59,298 bases of DNA from Hortaea werneckii (taxonomy: Eukaryota; Ascomycota; Dothideomycetes; Mycosphaerellales; Teratosphaeriaceae): positions 1 to 59,298 of the forward strand of contig JBAOKB010000081.1 in assembly GCA_037044905.1 (NCBI GenBank), given 5' to 3'. Made by a program: the position numbers and the translations under genes. Positions 42,838 through 53,565 of the stretch are shown here, piece after piece (positions within the stretch are counted from its first letter, which is position 1; every line of letters begins with the position of its first letter). Below the pieces are notes generated by a model. The model had not been told where the DNA came from and did no database searches. It was given only the letters and a program-made list of their open reading frames with translations.

Positions 42838-45700
42838 ATGGCCCCAACGCGCGCTGCGGCCGTGGGCTCGCCATCCAGGAGGCTCAAGGTCGAGCAGCAG
42901 CGCTCACCGCGTGGAGGTATGTTGAAACGCCCCTTTCTGATGCAAGCATTCGAGCCCGAAACAGCCCCCATGCTCCCATGACTTTTTCAATCTTTACTCG
43001 CCTCAGAGAAACAAGATCCTTGGTTAACCAGCGAAATCAACAGAGACCGACTCCGACCCCTCCTCCAAGCTCCGTGACTCCCATCTCCACGGCGGCGAGA
43101 CGATCGACCTCGTCCGGTATGCGGAGACCGAGAGCATCACGGTCTCGCACTCGTTTCTAGGGATTCCATCGGCGAAGCCCATCCGCCACATCAGCACTCC
43201 CAAGCCTGAAGCCTTCTCGACTCGGGTTCCGCAGCAGACGTCGAGAGTGAGCAAGCGTAAGTCCCTGAAGCAATCAATGTCAGACGAAAGTGGAAAGAAC
43301 ACGTGCTGATTGAACTTGGAAATGCTGTAGCGAAGGTGGACTCGAAGACCAGCAGTCCGCAGCGGTGCGGAATCCATTTCAGTCATCACCCGGAGACTCA
43401 GAAGCAGTTGAGCGAGCTGTACGCCGGCATCATGGCGTCTCCTGCATCCGGGGAGACCACTGCGCCAGCTCACCAGGAAATCGCAGCTGACGAGCCCTCC
43501 GAGAAACCCGCTGCTCGGAAGCGTGGACGGGAAGACGACGAGTGGGCACAAGGCGGAACGACGCCGACCAAGAAGGTCCTGACCGATCAACGCACCGCCA
43601 GCACGGTTCCGAAGGCCCTTGAGGCGGCCTCTGAGAGTACGTCGAAGGTCGCTGTTGCTGAGAAGCGTGACCGGGGACGAGAGCAGTATTTGCAAGCCGA
43701 GGTTGATCAGTTGAGACGGGAGAAGGAGGAGGCGGAACAGCGGGTCAGGAAAGCCGAAGAGAAGGAGGCCTGGCTGCATGTCAAGCTGGAGGAGAGCAAG
43801 CGTCGGAACCGCGAGGCCGGGAAGGCGAAGATGGAGCACGAGCAGCGGGGGATGGAATTGACGAACGTCAAGGTCAGGTGCGAGGCGCTGTCGGAGGCGG
43901 TGGATAAGTTGAGGGCGGAGAAGATCAAGCTGAGGGATGAAAAGGTCAGTCTTGCGAACCAGATCGAGCAACTGAAGGGGGAGAAAGCGAGGAAAGCCTG
44001 GAACCGTCAGGGGAAGTAGCGAAGCTAACAGTAGATAGGAGAAGCTGGAAACGACGAATCATCAGCAAACGAACGAGCTCGAATCAGCCAAGAAGGAGAT
44101 TGCAGAGCTGAAGAGCAAGCTCGGCAGTGCCGACGAAACAATCGGCAAGATGAGAAAGCACTTTGAGACTTTCAAGACCGGTAGCAGCCGCGCGATGAAG
44201 AAGGTCAAAAGCAAGGCTCGTATGGTCAGCAAGGAGCTGAAGACGCAGAAGGAGAGTCGGGACATAACGATGGGCATCGCTTTGACCTATCGCGACAATT
44301 GTTCTCAGGCGTTGGCGGATCGTTCCCAGGCGTTGATGGATCGTTCTCAGGCGTTGACAGATCGTGCTCAAGTTCGTCAACAGCTTGATCTGAGGAACTC
44401 CTTCGATGAGGAGATGGGTGAGGGGGAGCCGGAGTCTGCGGCAACGACTGCGCGAGTCGAGACTGGAACATTTGGTCGTCCTTCCGACTTCCGTGAGGTC
44501 GATACGTCAATGTCTGACGCGGCGGTGGCGGCGAATACAACGCCAATCTCCACTGGAACCTTCGGTCGTCCATCTTTCGTCCCTCAAGACGACTCCCCAA
44601 TGTCCGATGCCACGGCTGCGGCACCAGTACCAACCCAGATCTCCACTGTGACATTCGGTCGTCCATCATTCATCCCTCAGGCCGACTCGACAATGTCTGA
44701 TGCGGCGGCCGCGGCACCAGCATCAACGCAAAACTCCACCGGAACCTTCGGCCGTCCATCCTACCCCTCTCAGGTCGACACGCCAATGTCTGACGCGGCG
44801 ACCAAGCACACTGGTCACAACAACAAGAAAAACATCACCATGAACAGCAAAAGCAACAGCAACAGCCGCTTCCTCTCCGACATCAAGCGCAAGCTCAAGC
44901 GCACGAACTGGTCTCGTTCGAACGTGTTCCAACGCAAGAAGCCCGCCAAAAAACAGCAGAGTCGTGTGTCTAGACCTCCCAAGCTGGACACTCCTATGCC
45001 GGACGCGAGTAAGCACAGTACCACTAACTCCAGCACTCATCTTTCCGGCTTCACGGCTCCTCCGCCGACGGGGCCTCGTCAGGGAGGATTCTTCAGCGGG
45101 CATGGGCACGGGGCGGGTCAGCAGCAGAGCCAGGCCAAGACGCAGTCTGCTCAGCTGGATGTGGCGATGACTGACGGCGGGAAGGCGAATGTCGACTACA
45201 CTAATGGCGGAAGTTTCGGGTTTCCGCCTCCTAATGCGCCGAAAGGACCGCGATCTGCTGGTTCGGGCCACGGCGGTCGTGAGCAGCGTCTTCCTTCATC
45301 GTCTAAGTTTCCGGGGCTCGACACTTTCATGACTGACGCGAGCGAGACGAGCAACCAGAGTAAGAAGCCTCTTCGTTCCGAGCCTCCGAGTGGGCCGCGA
45401 GTCAGTGAATTCGGGAATCGCGGTGGCAAAGACGTGAAGGAGGCGAACCGTTCCTCGCGTGCTGCAGGGCTCGACAGGTCCATGCCCGACGCGACCGAGT
45501 CTAGCAGCCACGGGAACGGTTCTCAGCCTCGCTCTGGAGTCCCAGGTAAGGCACCTCAGCTGTCAGTCGGGACTCGTCGGATTGAGACGCAGCGTCGTGC
45601 GGACGATGAGACGAAGAAGTTGAACCGGAGTCTGGAAGAGATCGCTGCCATGCCGACCAGTTCTTCCGCGGAGCAGCGCTTGAAGCGATACAAGATTTGA
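42838..45700 (+). CDS. Coiled-coil protein with repeated D-x-x-M-x-D-A motifs
   Basis: Four exons (42838-42916, 43044-43256, 43331-43944, 44039-45700) give 855 residues. Phases agree and the last intron (94 bp) has GTCAGT and a GCTAAC branch site. Residues about 200-350 form a long Glu/Lys/Arg coiled coil. Three heptads (ALADRSQ, ALMDRSQ, ALTDRAQ) follow. Residues 444-557 hold four 30-31-residue repeats starting TGTFGRPS. The C-terminal half is disordered and basic and ends in a short helix. Eight copies of a D-x-x-M-[STP]-D-[AG] motif occur from residue 457 to near 785. I do not recognise any family. The N-terminal basic start and Lys/Arg clusters suggest a nuclear protein. Confidence 0.72.
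44309..44371 (+). repeat. 21-bp coding repeat, three heptad units
   Basis: Three adjacent 21-bp units encode ALADRSQ, ALMDRSQ and ALTDRAQ inside the coiled-coil protein. Each adds one heptad. Confidence 0.85.
44462..44803 (+). repeat. Coding repeat, four units of 90-93 bp
   Basis: Four tandem units encode 30-31 residues each (TGTFGRPS..., ending in MSDA and an Ala/Thr linker). The DNA is clearly related but diverged, so the repeat is older than the 42-bp one at 2493. Confidence 0.85.
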
Positions 45701-47291
45701 AGGTGAGGTCGATGAAACACGAACCAGCTCTGAAGGAAGTGGTAAGAGCCAGACCACATCCAGATGGAGCAAGGATGAGAAGCGAAGCACAGAGTCCAGG
45801 ATTCCAGCGAAGAACATATGGGGCAGCCCTGGCCCTTTCCCGCAGCCGGCACTGAAACGAGCAGCACACACTATGCGGTAGCCCCGACCACGACAGCCCC
45901 CCAAAAAATAAAAAAGGAAAAGACACACTAAAAAAAAAAAAAAAAAAGAAATACAGCAAGCAGCTCCACCCCCAGCATCGCCCCTACTACCAACAACCTC
46001 ACCCCTTTGCAAAAAAAAAAAAAAAAAAAAAAAAAGGGACCGACACACAAACCACCCACACCCACACCCACACCCACACCGACCCACATCTACCCACCTG
46101 TCCCAACACCGTCCGCCCCCTCTCCGCCTCAAACAACGTTCAAGACAGCGATTCCTTAACAAGGAGTCCGCATGACGATTGTCGTACAGGCGGAGAATGA
46201 AAACTCTTCTTGTAGGGACCCCTTGGTGGGGTGGTCCATTGCAGAAGAAGGATGGTGGAGGGCATGCGCTGTTGCTTGAGCTATTCGTCTACCTAGCACA
46301 TTAAGTGGTCGCAGGTGTGGTGGCGTACATAGCTGGATAGCGCAGCGTAGGGACTTTTTGGTGGTGGGGATTTCTCTGATCGGACGGGGTGGGTGTGGAG
46401 GGAGTTTTTGAATCGTTTTGGGGTTTGGAGATGCTTCTGGGGGTTTGCGGGTTGGGGTTGTCTGCTGGGGCCTAGTGGGGGAATGGGGGGCTGGTGACAT
46501 TGGAGACAATTGTTTCTTTTTTCTTTCTTTTTTTCTTTCTTTCTTTTCCTGGAGTTTTGGTTGGATTTCTGCAGAACTTACATGCTATGGCGACGGGGAT
46601 GACGCTGTCTTCGCTAGGCCCTTGAGTTCTCGCTGCGTTTTTCCAGGGGCATTTCTCATATGCCGGGGGTATTGGAGTTTTGTTGCTTGCTGCGTTACGC
46701 TCAAATACCCCCTGCTGCCGAAAATACTTTATGTAGTCCTGCTGTATTCAAAGAAAAGTTTACTCAGCCGACTGGATCTCCTTCGCAGCCGGCATGACTC
46801 TGACTTGGGTGTACACGAGTCGGGAAGGGTGTGCGTTGTGAGATTGCCGAACTTGCTGAGTACATAGTATGTAGGTCCTAGTACCCTCCTAATCTCACGC
46901 CAAGCCCCCTAAACCTGAGGGACCCGTGACCATACCTCGTACAGTTTTCCTGCTTTCTCCGAGGTCTATAACACCCAATCAAATATACCTCACCCACCTT
47001 CAGGCTCGACGCGTCTCTGCACGCGTTTGTTGTGTTACACCACGCAGCCGCATCCTAGCAAGCCTAGCAAGCCTCGCACATCCTCGCCCTCTGACTGCGT
47101 CGGCCCAAACGGCCCAGCGCCTCCCGGAAGGTTGCCCCGCCTGCACCTTCCACCTGGGGCCCTAATGCCCGCAACCCGCGTCCCTTCCCCTCCCACCGCG
47201 ACGGTTGTGAGCCCCACCATCCAAACGTCGCATCGGGTTGCATCCAGAAACCGAAACAGGGGACGCCTACCTGCATGGGGAAGGAGCTGGA
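45701..47291. other. Intergenic with poly(A) runs and CACCCA repeat
   Basis: This 1.6-kb gap holds an A18 run near 45930-45947, A25 at 46011-46035, a (CACCCA)n tract at about 46052-46080 and a pyrimidine tract near 46515-46548. It includes the upstream region of the 47292 gene. No coding frame is convincing. Confidence 0.6.
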
Positions 47292-48815
47292 ATGCCCAGT
47301 CTCTCTGCCAGCAGCTCCTCTGTCTTCCACCGCCTGACGGGCAAGCGACCAGGTCCTGGTGTAGGTCAGGTGCAGGAGACGACCGACGACGCTCACTCCG
47401 ACTTCCTGCTGCCCGTTGCAGGGGAGGGTGAAGGGGGTCGTCCGCGATTATCACCCCAGCCCCAGCATCGCAGGGAGAGCAGCCTCTTAAGCCTGCCCAA
47501 CAGCGTGACCGACTTGGGACATAACGTTAGGAGGAGCGTGTCATTGCGTTCACATCGCCGCTACCCATCTACGGCCAACACCAACACTGCGCCCAGGTCA
47601 CCACCCTCCTTGACCTCTCGCCCCGAGCCTCTGGAACAGGCACCGCACCTTCCACGACAAAACACTACCCCGCAGCCCCCACGATCACGGGGCAAGCTCT
47701 CATTGCCGACACGCTCGCTGTCCACCCGGTTCAAGAGCGCTGAAACCCTCCCGCTAGACCCAGCCCAACTGGTCGAAAGTCCACCCCGACCAGCCGACAA
47801 CCCACCCCTCTTTCCCATCTCACCGCCCAAGACGCCGCCACCGGCAGGAATGCTCGCCGGCCCCAGGAGAGCGCCATCGGATCGGCCGACCTTGCACAAG
47901 CAGACCAGTTTCTCGCGAGACCTCCCATCCTCCCACGGTCCCAACATCAATGGCGCACCGCTGCCACCGACCTCACTGCCCTCGGCGGCCGGCAACCCGA
48001 ACGCGATCCACCACATGATTCACGAGACGGCGGCAAAGCGCATGGCAACTATAGAATACATACGCAAGGTCCACGATGGCAACATCTTCTACTTCAACAC
48101 CCTGCACTACACGCCCAACTCGCTACACACGAACATCCCCTCGCTTCAGAACCACAAGCTAGGCCGGAGAGCCACTGCCTACCTGGTCCTCGGCTACAGC
48201 CTCCCGGCCCTGTTGGACATGAACTCCGGCACGCCCATGGAATACCTTAAAGCGCTCTTCTCCCTGCTGCAAGAATTCGAGACATACCAATCGCTGTCGG
48301 GCTTCGACGCCAGCAGCGGGAGCTCCCTAAGCAGGGCGCGAGTCGGCCAGATGTTCAAGTCCGGCATGGGACTCGGATCGCGGTCGGGCATGAGGACGGG
48401 CCGGCGGTCCAGCGCGGCGACAGATAGCATCGCCATCGACACCTCCAAAGCCAACCTCCTCGGCATACCGCCCTCGGGCTCCATGGACGCAGGCAGCCCA
48501 ATCGACATCCCCTCCCCCGTCGGCCACGAGTTCCAGTATCTACTCACTCCGCACCTCCCCTTCGAACCCGACTTCAGCACGACCTTCGCCACGCTCTGCG
48601 ATACGCTAATCGATACCTACGGCACCCTACTCTCCCTGATCTCGACGCCGGAACTCTGTACGCCCGCCGTCGGCGAGGCTTTCTCCAAGGCCGATAAGTT
48701 GGTCAGGAAGATCCTCGTCTCGAACGTGATGAGGGAGTTTGAGGATAATGCGCGACAGGGTGCCAAAGCGGAGGTGGCGGGGTTGGGCAAGTTGGTGCTG
48801 AGTCCGCTTATTTAG
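47292..48815 (+). CDS. Conserved-looking fungal protein, unknown function
   Basis: This is a single exon of 507 residues starting MPSLSASSSSVFHRL. The frame extends upstream to a TTG but no earlier ATG exists. Residues 1-220 are Pro/Ser/Arg-rich and disordered, with many SP and TP phosphosite-like dipeptides. From about 230 onward it is structured and helical: IHETAAKRMATIEYIRKVHD, NIFYFNTLHYTPNSL, ATAYLVLGYSLPALLDMN and the long C-terminal helix from AFSKADKLVRKILVSNVMREF. The block around YFNTLHYTPNSLH seems typical of a fungal family. I cannot name the family or a function. The codon bias and intact length make a gene certain. Confidence 0.75.
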   Translation: MPSLSASSSSVFHRLTGKRPGPGVGQVQETTDDAHSDFLLPVAGEGEGGRPRLSPQPQHRRESSLLSLPNSVTDLGHNVRRSVSLRSHRRYPSTANTNTAPRSPPSLTSRPEPLEQAPHLPRQNTTPQPPRSRGKLSLPTRSLSTRFKSAETLPLDPAQLVESPPRPADNPPLFPISPPKTPPPAGMLAGPRRAPSDRPTLHKQTSFSRDLPSSHGPNINGAPLPPTSLPSAAGNPNAIHHMIHETAAKRMATIEYIRKVHDGNIFYFNTLHYTPNSLHTNIPSLQNHKLGRRATAYLVLGYSLPALLDMNSGTPMEYLKALFSLLQEFETYQSLSGFDASSGSSLSRARVGQMFKSGMGLGSRSGMRTGRRSSAATDSIAIDTSKANLLGIPPSGSMDAGSPIDIPSPVGHEFQYLLTPHLPFEPDFSTTFATLCDTLIDTYGTLLSLISTPELCTPAVGEAFSKADKLVRKILVSNVMREFEDNARQGAKAEVAGLGKLVLSPLI

Positions 48816-50374
48816 GATATAGGTGGGCATGGGCACTGATGGGAGTGTGAAGATTAGGAGTGAAAGATATGTGGGCTGCTAATGCTGTCCGCGCATTTGG
48901 CAGGATAAGTCGTCTCCCTGAGTCTAGGCTTTCGGGTGCGAGTCCATTGGGATCATTCCGTCCTCTCAGATACTGCCGGGACTCTTCTATAGCCAGCCAG
49001 CCGCTAGACGAGGCCGATCTGCGCCTCAGGGTCGCGGCGTCGTGAGTGCAGGACTGTGTTGAACGGCGGTGGCAATGTCACAGTTGGACTCAGAATACTG
49101 TGTAGCACAAGCCGCTGCCGAGATGAGTACATTATGCTGCGCAGGGAACGCTGTATTGGCCGATCCCGGCTTCACTACAAGCCGGCCAGCGCGGACATGA
49201 TCGATTCCTCGAGAAGGTAGCAGGAGAAAACAATTCAACTCCGGTTCTATCGGCGTTGCCCTTGCATGCGAAGAAGCACGACGAAACACGTCGACGTTGG
49301 ACAAGTCTAAGCTAAGAGAAAGACGACATGCGTTCAAGCGCGTCTAACAAGAGATATATCTCTTCTGAGGGGTGCTCGGGAAGATAAAGGAGATCAATGC
49401 TTGACTTGATGGAAAGAAAGTGACAGAGCGACAGCATGTCAGATGAGATGCTGAGGCAGTGGAAGAGATAGCTACCTAGGTACTAGTTTTCAAACACCCC
49501 TAGAGAGGCGTATAGACACCGCCGTATTATTGACGAACCCCCAGGATACTCGAACAGATCCATAGGTAGGGGTATCACCTCATTAATCCGTAAAAAGTCA
49601 GATTCACACAGCTACCTAGATACGTATACATGTTGATATTACCATGTATGTAGATAAAGGATAGCAGACCGCAGAACGTCACATCAGGAGCTCGGCTTAA
49701 AACTCAACAGCACAGCCGACTTCGGCGGCAGGGTTCGGCTTAAGGAAACCTTTTCCCCCACTCACTTACTCCCCCTCTCCAAGAGGTATGTACCGGCCGT
49801 TCCTGCATTTTTTTGCGCGCGCGGGTTTGTGCCCCTTGCATAAGATACCTTCTTGTGTACATACATACCTCAAAATTCACATTTAAAAAAAAAAACAAAA
49901 GAGATGAACAATTCGTATCTACATAGTCAATAGATAGGAAAGGGTAGCGAAAAATGAGATTATGTGCAAAGCCTACCTGTAGGTACATACGCAACACCTC
50001 TACGCGTTTCCTAAAGTGGAGCCCCACACGCGCCCTACCGGCACAATGGGGGATGAATCCCGAGGAGGAGTCATTGTTGCGATGACTGGAGCTCGGCTTA
50101 AGAAATAATTTTTTGCTTTGCTCCCACTCTCCAGGTTCTTTTCTCGCGGGATAGAATTCGTTGTCTCTGTGTTATTCTCTCTCTCTACACGTTTCCGTTT
50201 CTGCGCTCTGGTAATAGAGTCCGACATCACAGTGCTACTTTGATTTGAGAAGTGGATACAGGGAATTTCCGGAGCAAAAAGCAATTGTCTTCTATCTAAA
50301 GAAATTCGGCATTCACACTCTCGACCGACCTTTCCTTTCCAACAAACGATAACACATCTCGCCCGCCGCCCATC
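48816..50374. promoter_or_regulatory. Upstream region of the aminotransferase with repeated TCGGCTTAA
   Basis: The region is 1.56 kb without a gene. GGAGCTCGGCTTAA occurs at 49687-49700 and again at 50088-50101, and a variant TTCGGCTTAAGG at 49734-49745. A CT-rich leader precedes the start at 50375. Its function is unknown. Confidence 0.4.
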
Positions 50375-51718
50375 ATGGCTCCAGCACCCATCACGCCCGA
50401 GTCCTCAGGCACATCGACGCCTACGGGATCGACCGCTACCTCCCTCACGAAAGCGGGCATCAAACACATGCTCCCCAACACAAACGGCACAGACGAAGAA
50501 GGCCTCGCACGCCTAGACGCCTCGAGCATGAAAATCACCCTAACCCAGAACCCCCGCGCCGTGCCCGCCCCAGACAGCGCCGAAACCAAAGCCCAGAAGA
50601 CCTGCACCGACCACATGATCACCGCGCGCTGGACGGCGGAAACCGGGTGGGAAGCGCCCGAACTGAAACCCTACGGCGCCTTCTCCATCATGCCGACGGC
50701 GAGCGTGCTGCACTACGCGACGGAATGCTTCGAGGGACTGAAGCTGTACCGGGGATACGACGGCAAGCTGCGACTATTCCGGATCGCGCGGAACTGCGCG
50801 CGGATGCGACAATCGGCGGCGCGGATCGCGCTGCCAGATTTCGACCCCCAGGAGCTGGAGAAGATGATTATTGCGCTTGCGGCGCAGGATGGGGCGAAAT
50901 GGCTGCCGAAGGAAAGGAAAGGCGGGTTCCTGTATGTGCGGCCGACGTTTATTGCCACGGAGGAGGCGCTAGGCGTGCAGCGGCCTAAGGAGGCGTTGCT
51001 GTATGTTATTATTGCGTGTTTCCCGGATATGACGCGGAGTTTGGCGACGCCGGCGCCGCCGGCGCTGGATGGGGGTGCGAATGGAGGACAGGAAGAGAAG
51101 AAGAAGGGGACGAGTGGGTTGAAGCTGTTGGCTTCGTCTGAGGACACGATTAGAGCCTGGCCTGGCGGGTTTGGGTATGCCAAGGTCGGTGCGAACTACG
51201 GGCCTTCGCTTGTAGCGCAAGGCGAGGCGAGAGCGAGGGGGTTTGATCAGGTGCTGTGGTTGTTTGGGAAGGAGTCGTTTGTGACGGAGGCTGGGGCTAG
51301 TAATTTCTTCGTCGTGATTCGCTCTAAGGAGACGGGGAAGTTGGAGTTGATCACCGCGCCGTTGAACGAGCGGATTATTCTTGAGGGTGTCACGCGCGCT
51401 TCGGTTATCGATCTGGCTAAGGAGAGACTTGCTGCTGAATGGGACGGTTTGGAGCCTGTAGAGGTGGTTGAGAGACGATTTACTATGGACGAACTGATCG
51501 AGGCGCATAAGGAAGGCAGGTTCGTCGAGGCCTTTGCGGCTGGAACTGCTTTCTTCATTGCTCCTGTGGGACTGATCCATTTCCGCGGTGGCGATATTGA
51601 TATTCCGATGGATGGCGACAGTGCCGCCTATGCCCGCACGATCAAGCAGTGGCTGGTCGATATCATGTACGGCAATGCGTCTCATGAGTGGGGCATTGTG
51701 GTGGATGAAAAGGCCTAG
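50375..51718 (+). CDS. BAT1: Branched-chain amino acid aminotransferase
   Basis: This is a single exon of 447 residues. It transfers the amino group between Leu, Ile or Val and 2-oxoglutarate, using PLP. The family blocks are FSIMPTASVLHYATECFEGLKLYRG, LYVRPTFIATEEALG, and GGFGYAKVGANYGPSLVAQ, which contains the PLP lysine K270. TEAGASNFFVV, RIILEGVTR and AFAAGTAFFIAPVG follow. An insertion rich in Gly, Ala, Glu and Lys, about residues 228-250, interrupts the loop before the PLP lysine. The N-terminal 50 residues are Ser/Thr-rich and not clearly a mitochondrial presequence, so a cytosolic form is possible. The symbol is by homology, and several paralogs are usual in fungi. Confidence 0.92.
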   Translation: MAPAPITPESSGTSTPTGSTATSLTKAGIKHMLPNTNGTDEEGLARLDASSMKITLTQNPRAVPAPDSAETKAQKTCTDHMITARWTAETGWEAPELKPYGAFSIMPTASVLHYATECFEGLKLYRGYDGKLRLFRIARNCARMRQSAARIALPDFDPQELEKMIIALAAQDGAKWLPKERKGGFLYVRPTFIATEEALGVQRPKEALLYVIIACFPDMTRSLATPAPPALDGGANGGQEEKKKGTSGLKLLASSEDTIRAWPGGFGYAKVGANYGPSLVAQGEARARGFDQVLWLFGKESFVTEAGASNFFVVIRSKETGKLELITAPLNERIILEGVTRASVIDLAKERLAAEWDGLEPVEVVERRFTMDELIEAHKEGRFVEAFAAGTAFFIAPVGLIHFRGGDIDIPMDGDSAAYARTIKQWLVDIMYGNASHEWGIVVDEKA

Positions 51719-51971
51719 AAAGTTGATTAGTAGGTAGTTTTGGAGCGCTTGGCGAATGATGAGAAATAGACATTATTCATGTGCTGTCACATACTTCTGA
51801 TTTCTGCATCTATAGGTAAGATGTCGGTGAAGACTGTTTTTGCTAGGCACTTCTCTGCCTGCCATGACTAGCCCTTTGCAGGTTTCAAGTTTGCTCAAAG
51901 TGTAACTCTCTCGATTCTATCTGCGCTTGATGCATGGATCTGAGGGCGGTGTAAGGATACTCAGTCTCCAA

Positions 51972-52507
51972 TCATTGACGCTGCTCGCTATTGGATTGTT
52001 AGCAGGCTTGTGGGTCGTAAATTACCACGTTGTGACTTACCCGTAGTCTGCTTTGAGCTCCTTGATTGGCACCTTGGAGAAGTAGACGGTCATCACGGGC
52101 ATGCTTCGCTTCTTCGTTGGTCCGGTCGGAGCACCGATGGTCTCAAACGCTTCGTCCGATTCCCCATCCTCCTCCGCCCCGCCTACAGAGTCCGCTGGTT
52201 GTTTCGGGCGTCTATCGCGGGGAATGTCTGCCAGCTCTGAGTCGAGAGCGTTGTATTGATAGCATCTAACATCTCTAGCGGCAAGATCCCTTTTCACGAT
52301 TTCCGCGATACTTATGAGTTTGCTCGCTGCTTTTGCACGAGCAGTCAGGCTCACAACGGTCGGTTTACCATCCTCACCTGGTTGTTCTTCCAGGTGAGAA
52401 ACAATTTTGCTTGTCCGGCTGGCGATCTGGGTGGATGAGAGCACATTTAGCTGGACATGGCGATACTTCAGTAAGCGAGCATCATCATGCTGGCCTATAC
52501 CCGTCAT
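51972..52507 (-). CDS. Alba-domain nucleic-acid-binding protein
   Basis: Two exons (52507-52041 and 51987-51972) give 160 residues from MTGIGQHDDAR. A longer frame upstream begins only at GTG codons. The 53-bp intron has GTAAGT and a TGCTAAC branch site. The Alba fold is recognised by YRHVQLNVLSSTQIASRTSKIV, then ARAKAASKLISIAEIVKRDL and the last strand MPVMTVYFSKVP. An acidic insertion of about 35 residues lies between helix 2 and the last strand. In fungi such proteins are linked to RNase P/MRP or RNA binding. The exact ortholog is uncertain. The last exon adds only EQRQ. Confidence 0.8.
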
Positions 52508-53565
52508 GATGATTCGCGACCTGGGAGGTCTAGTCTCTCTTTCAGCTACGCAGGCTGCTGTTTCATCTGCTGCGTGACGGAGCCAGCCACTACCTTCGCT
52601 GCTCCTTCCCCTTGCGGTGGAACCCGGCACGGCCGTGCTTCCGAGATACGTGGCGTTTGCTAAGGTCACACGTGACGCGGACGCTAAGTCGAGCAAGCGC
52701 GAGTCACAGTCACCGGCACGCCGCGGACGTGTTGAAGCATTCCGATTGCGTGTTGCCCCATCAAACGGCACATTACAATCCGCCTTCCAAAGTCACCCAA
52801 ACACCAGAGATTGGTCGTAGTCGAAAGCATCTCTGGATTTGGGGAGCATGCACCTTGGTAGATCGCCAGCATTCCGATCTCACCAGTCCCCCTCCATTTC
52901 CCTTGGAGTCAATCGTTCTGGAAGAAACGGCTCATCTTCGCGACAACCCCACGGGCGAATAGGAAGTTACACCGCCGCCGTGGGCCCGCTGCATAATCGG
53001 CAACTAAGAAACGGAGTAGTTGCGTCAAGACTCGTTTGGGTTAGAGCTCCACAGGGAGTTGCTGATGCACCTCCGCCCATCTTCTCCAAGTCCACGTCCA
53101 CCTTCGACTTCCAACCGCACCACCAAGCCACCTCTTCGACACCACACCCCCCAGGCCCCTTCCCGCATTACGGCCTTTCTTTTTACACCTCTTTACTCTT
53201 CATCCTCTTGGTTTTGTTTTAATAGTAACTAGACTCCTTTATAATACACTACAGCCTCGCGGCGACGACTGGACTCTCTCTGCCGCTTATCTTGACGTTC
53301 CTGGCGCGCGTTTCACACAGCTTCACCGTCGAATCGAGCGACAACCCGACTTCCACCCGACTTACCTTGACCAGTCTTGATCTGCCTCACAATACAGAGT
53401 CATCGCGCTTCTTTGTGACTCACAGAGAAGACAGTAGAACGCGTTCGAAATCGGATGCGCCGGTGTTAAGACGGACTTTACGACAGTAGGGGAGCGACGA
53501 TCCGTTTATGGAGGGCACTAGGCTGAGGCAACACTGTACGGCTTCCTGAAGCCTAGATATCGATC
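52508..53565. other. Divergent upstream region of the Alba and Ahc1-like genes
   Basis: This 1.06-kb region separates two divergent genes. It is C-rich and CT-rich near 53070-53200, as expected for a leader. No coding frame is convincing. Confidence 0.5.

Noticed and set aside
52508..52771. An 88-residue N-terminal extension of the Alba protein
   Set aside because: The extended frame begins only at a GTG codon. The first ATG is at 52507 and gives a complete Alba domain.
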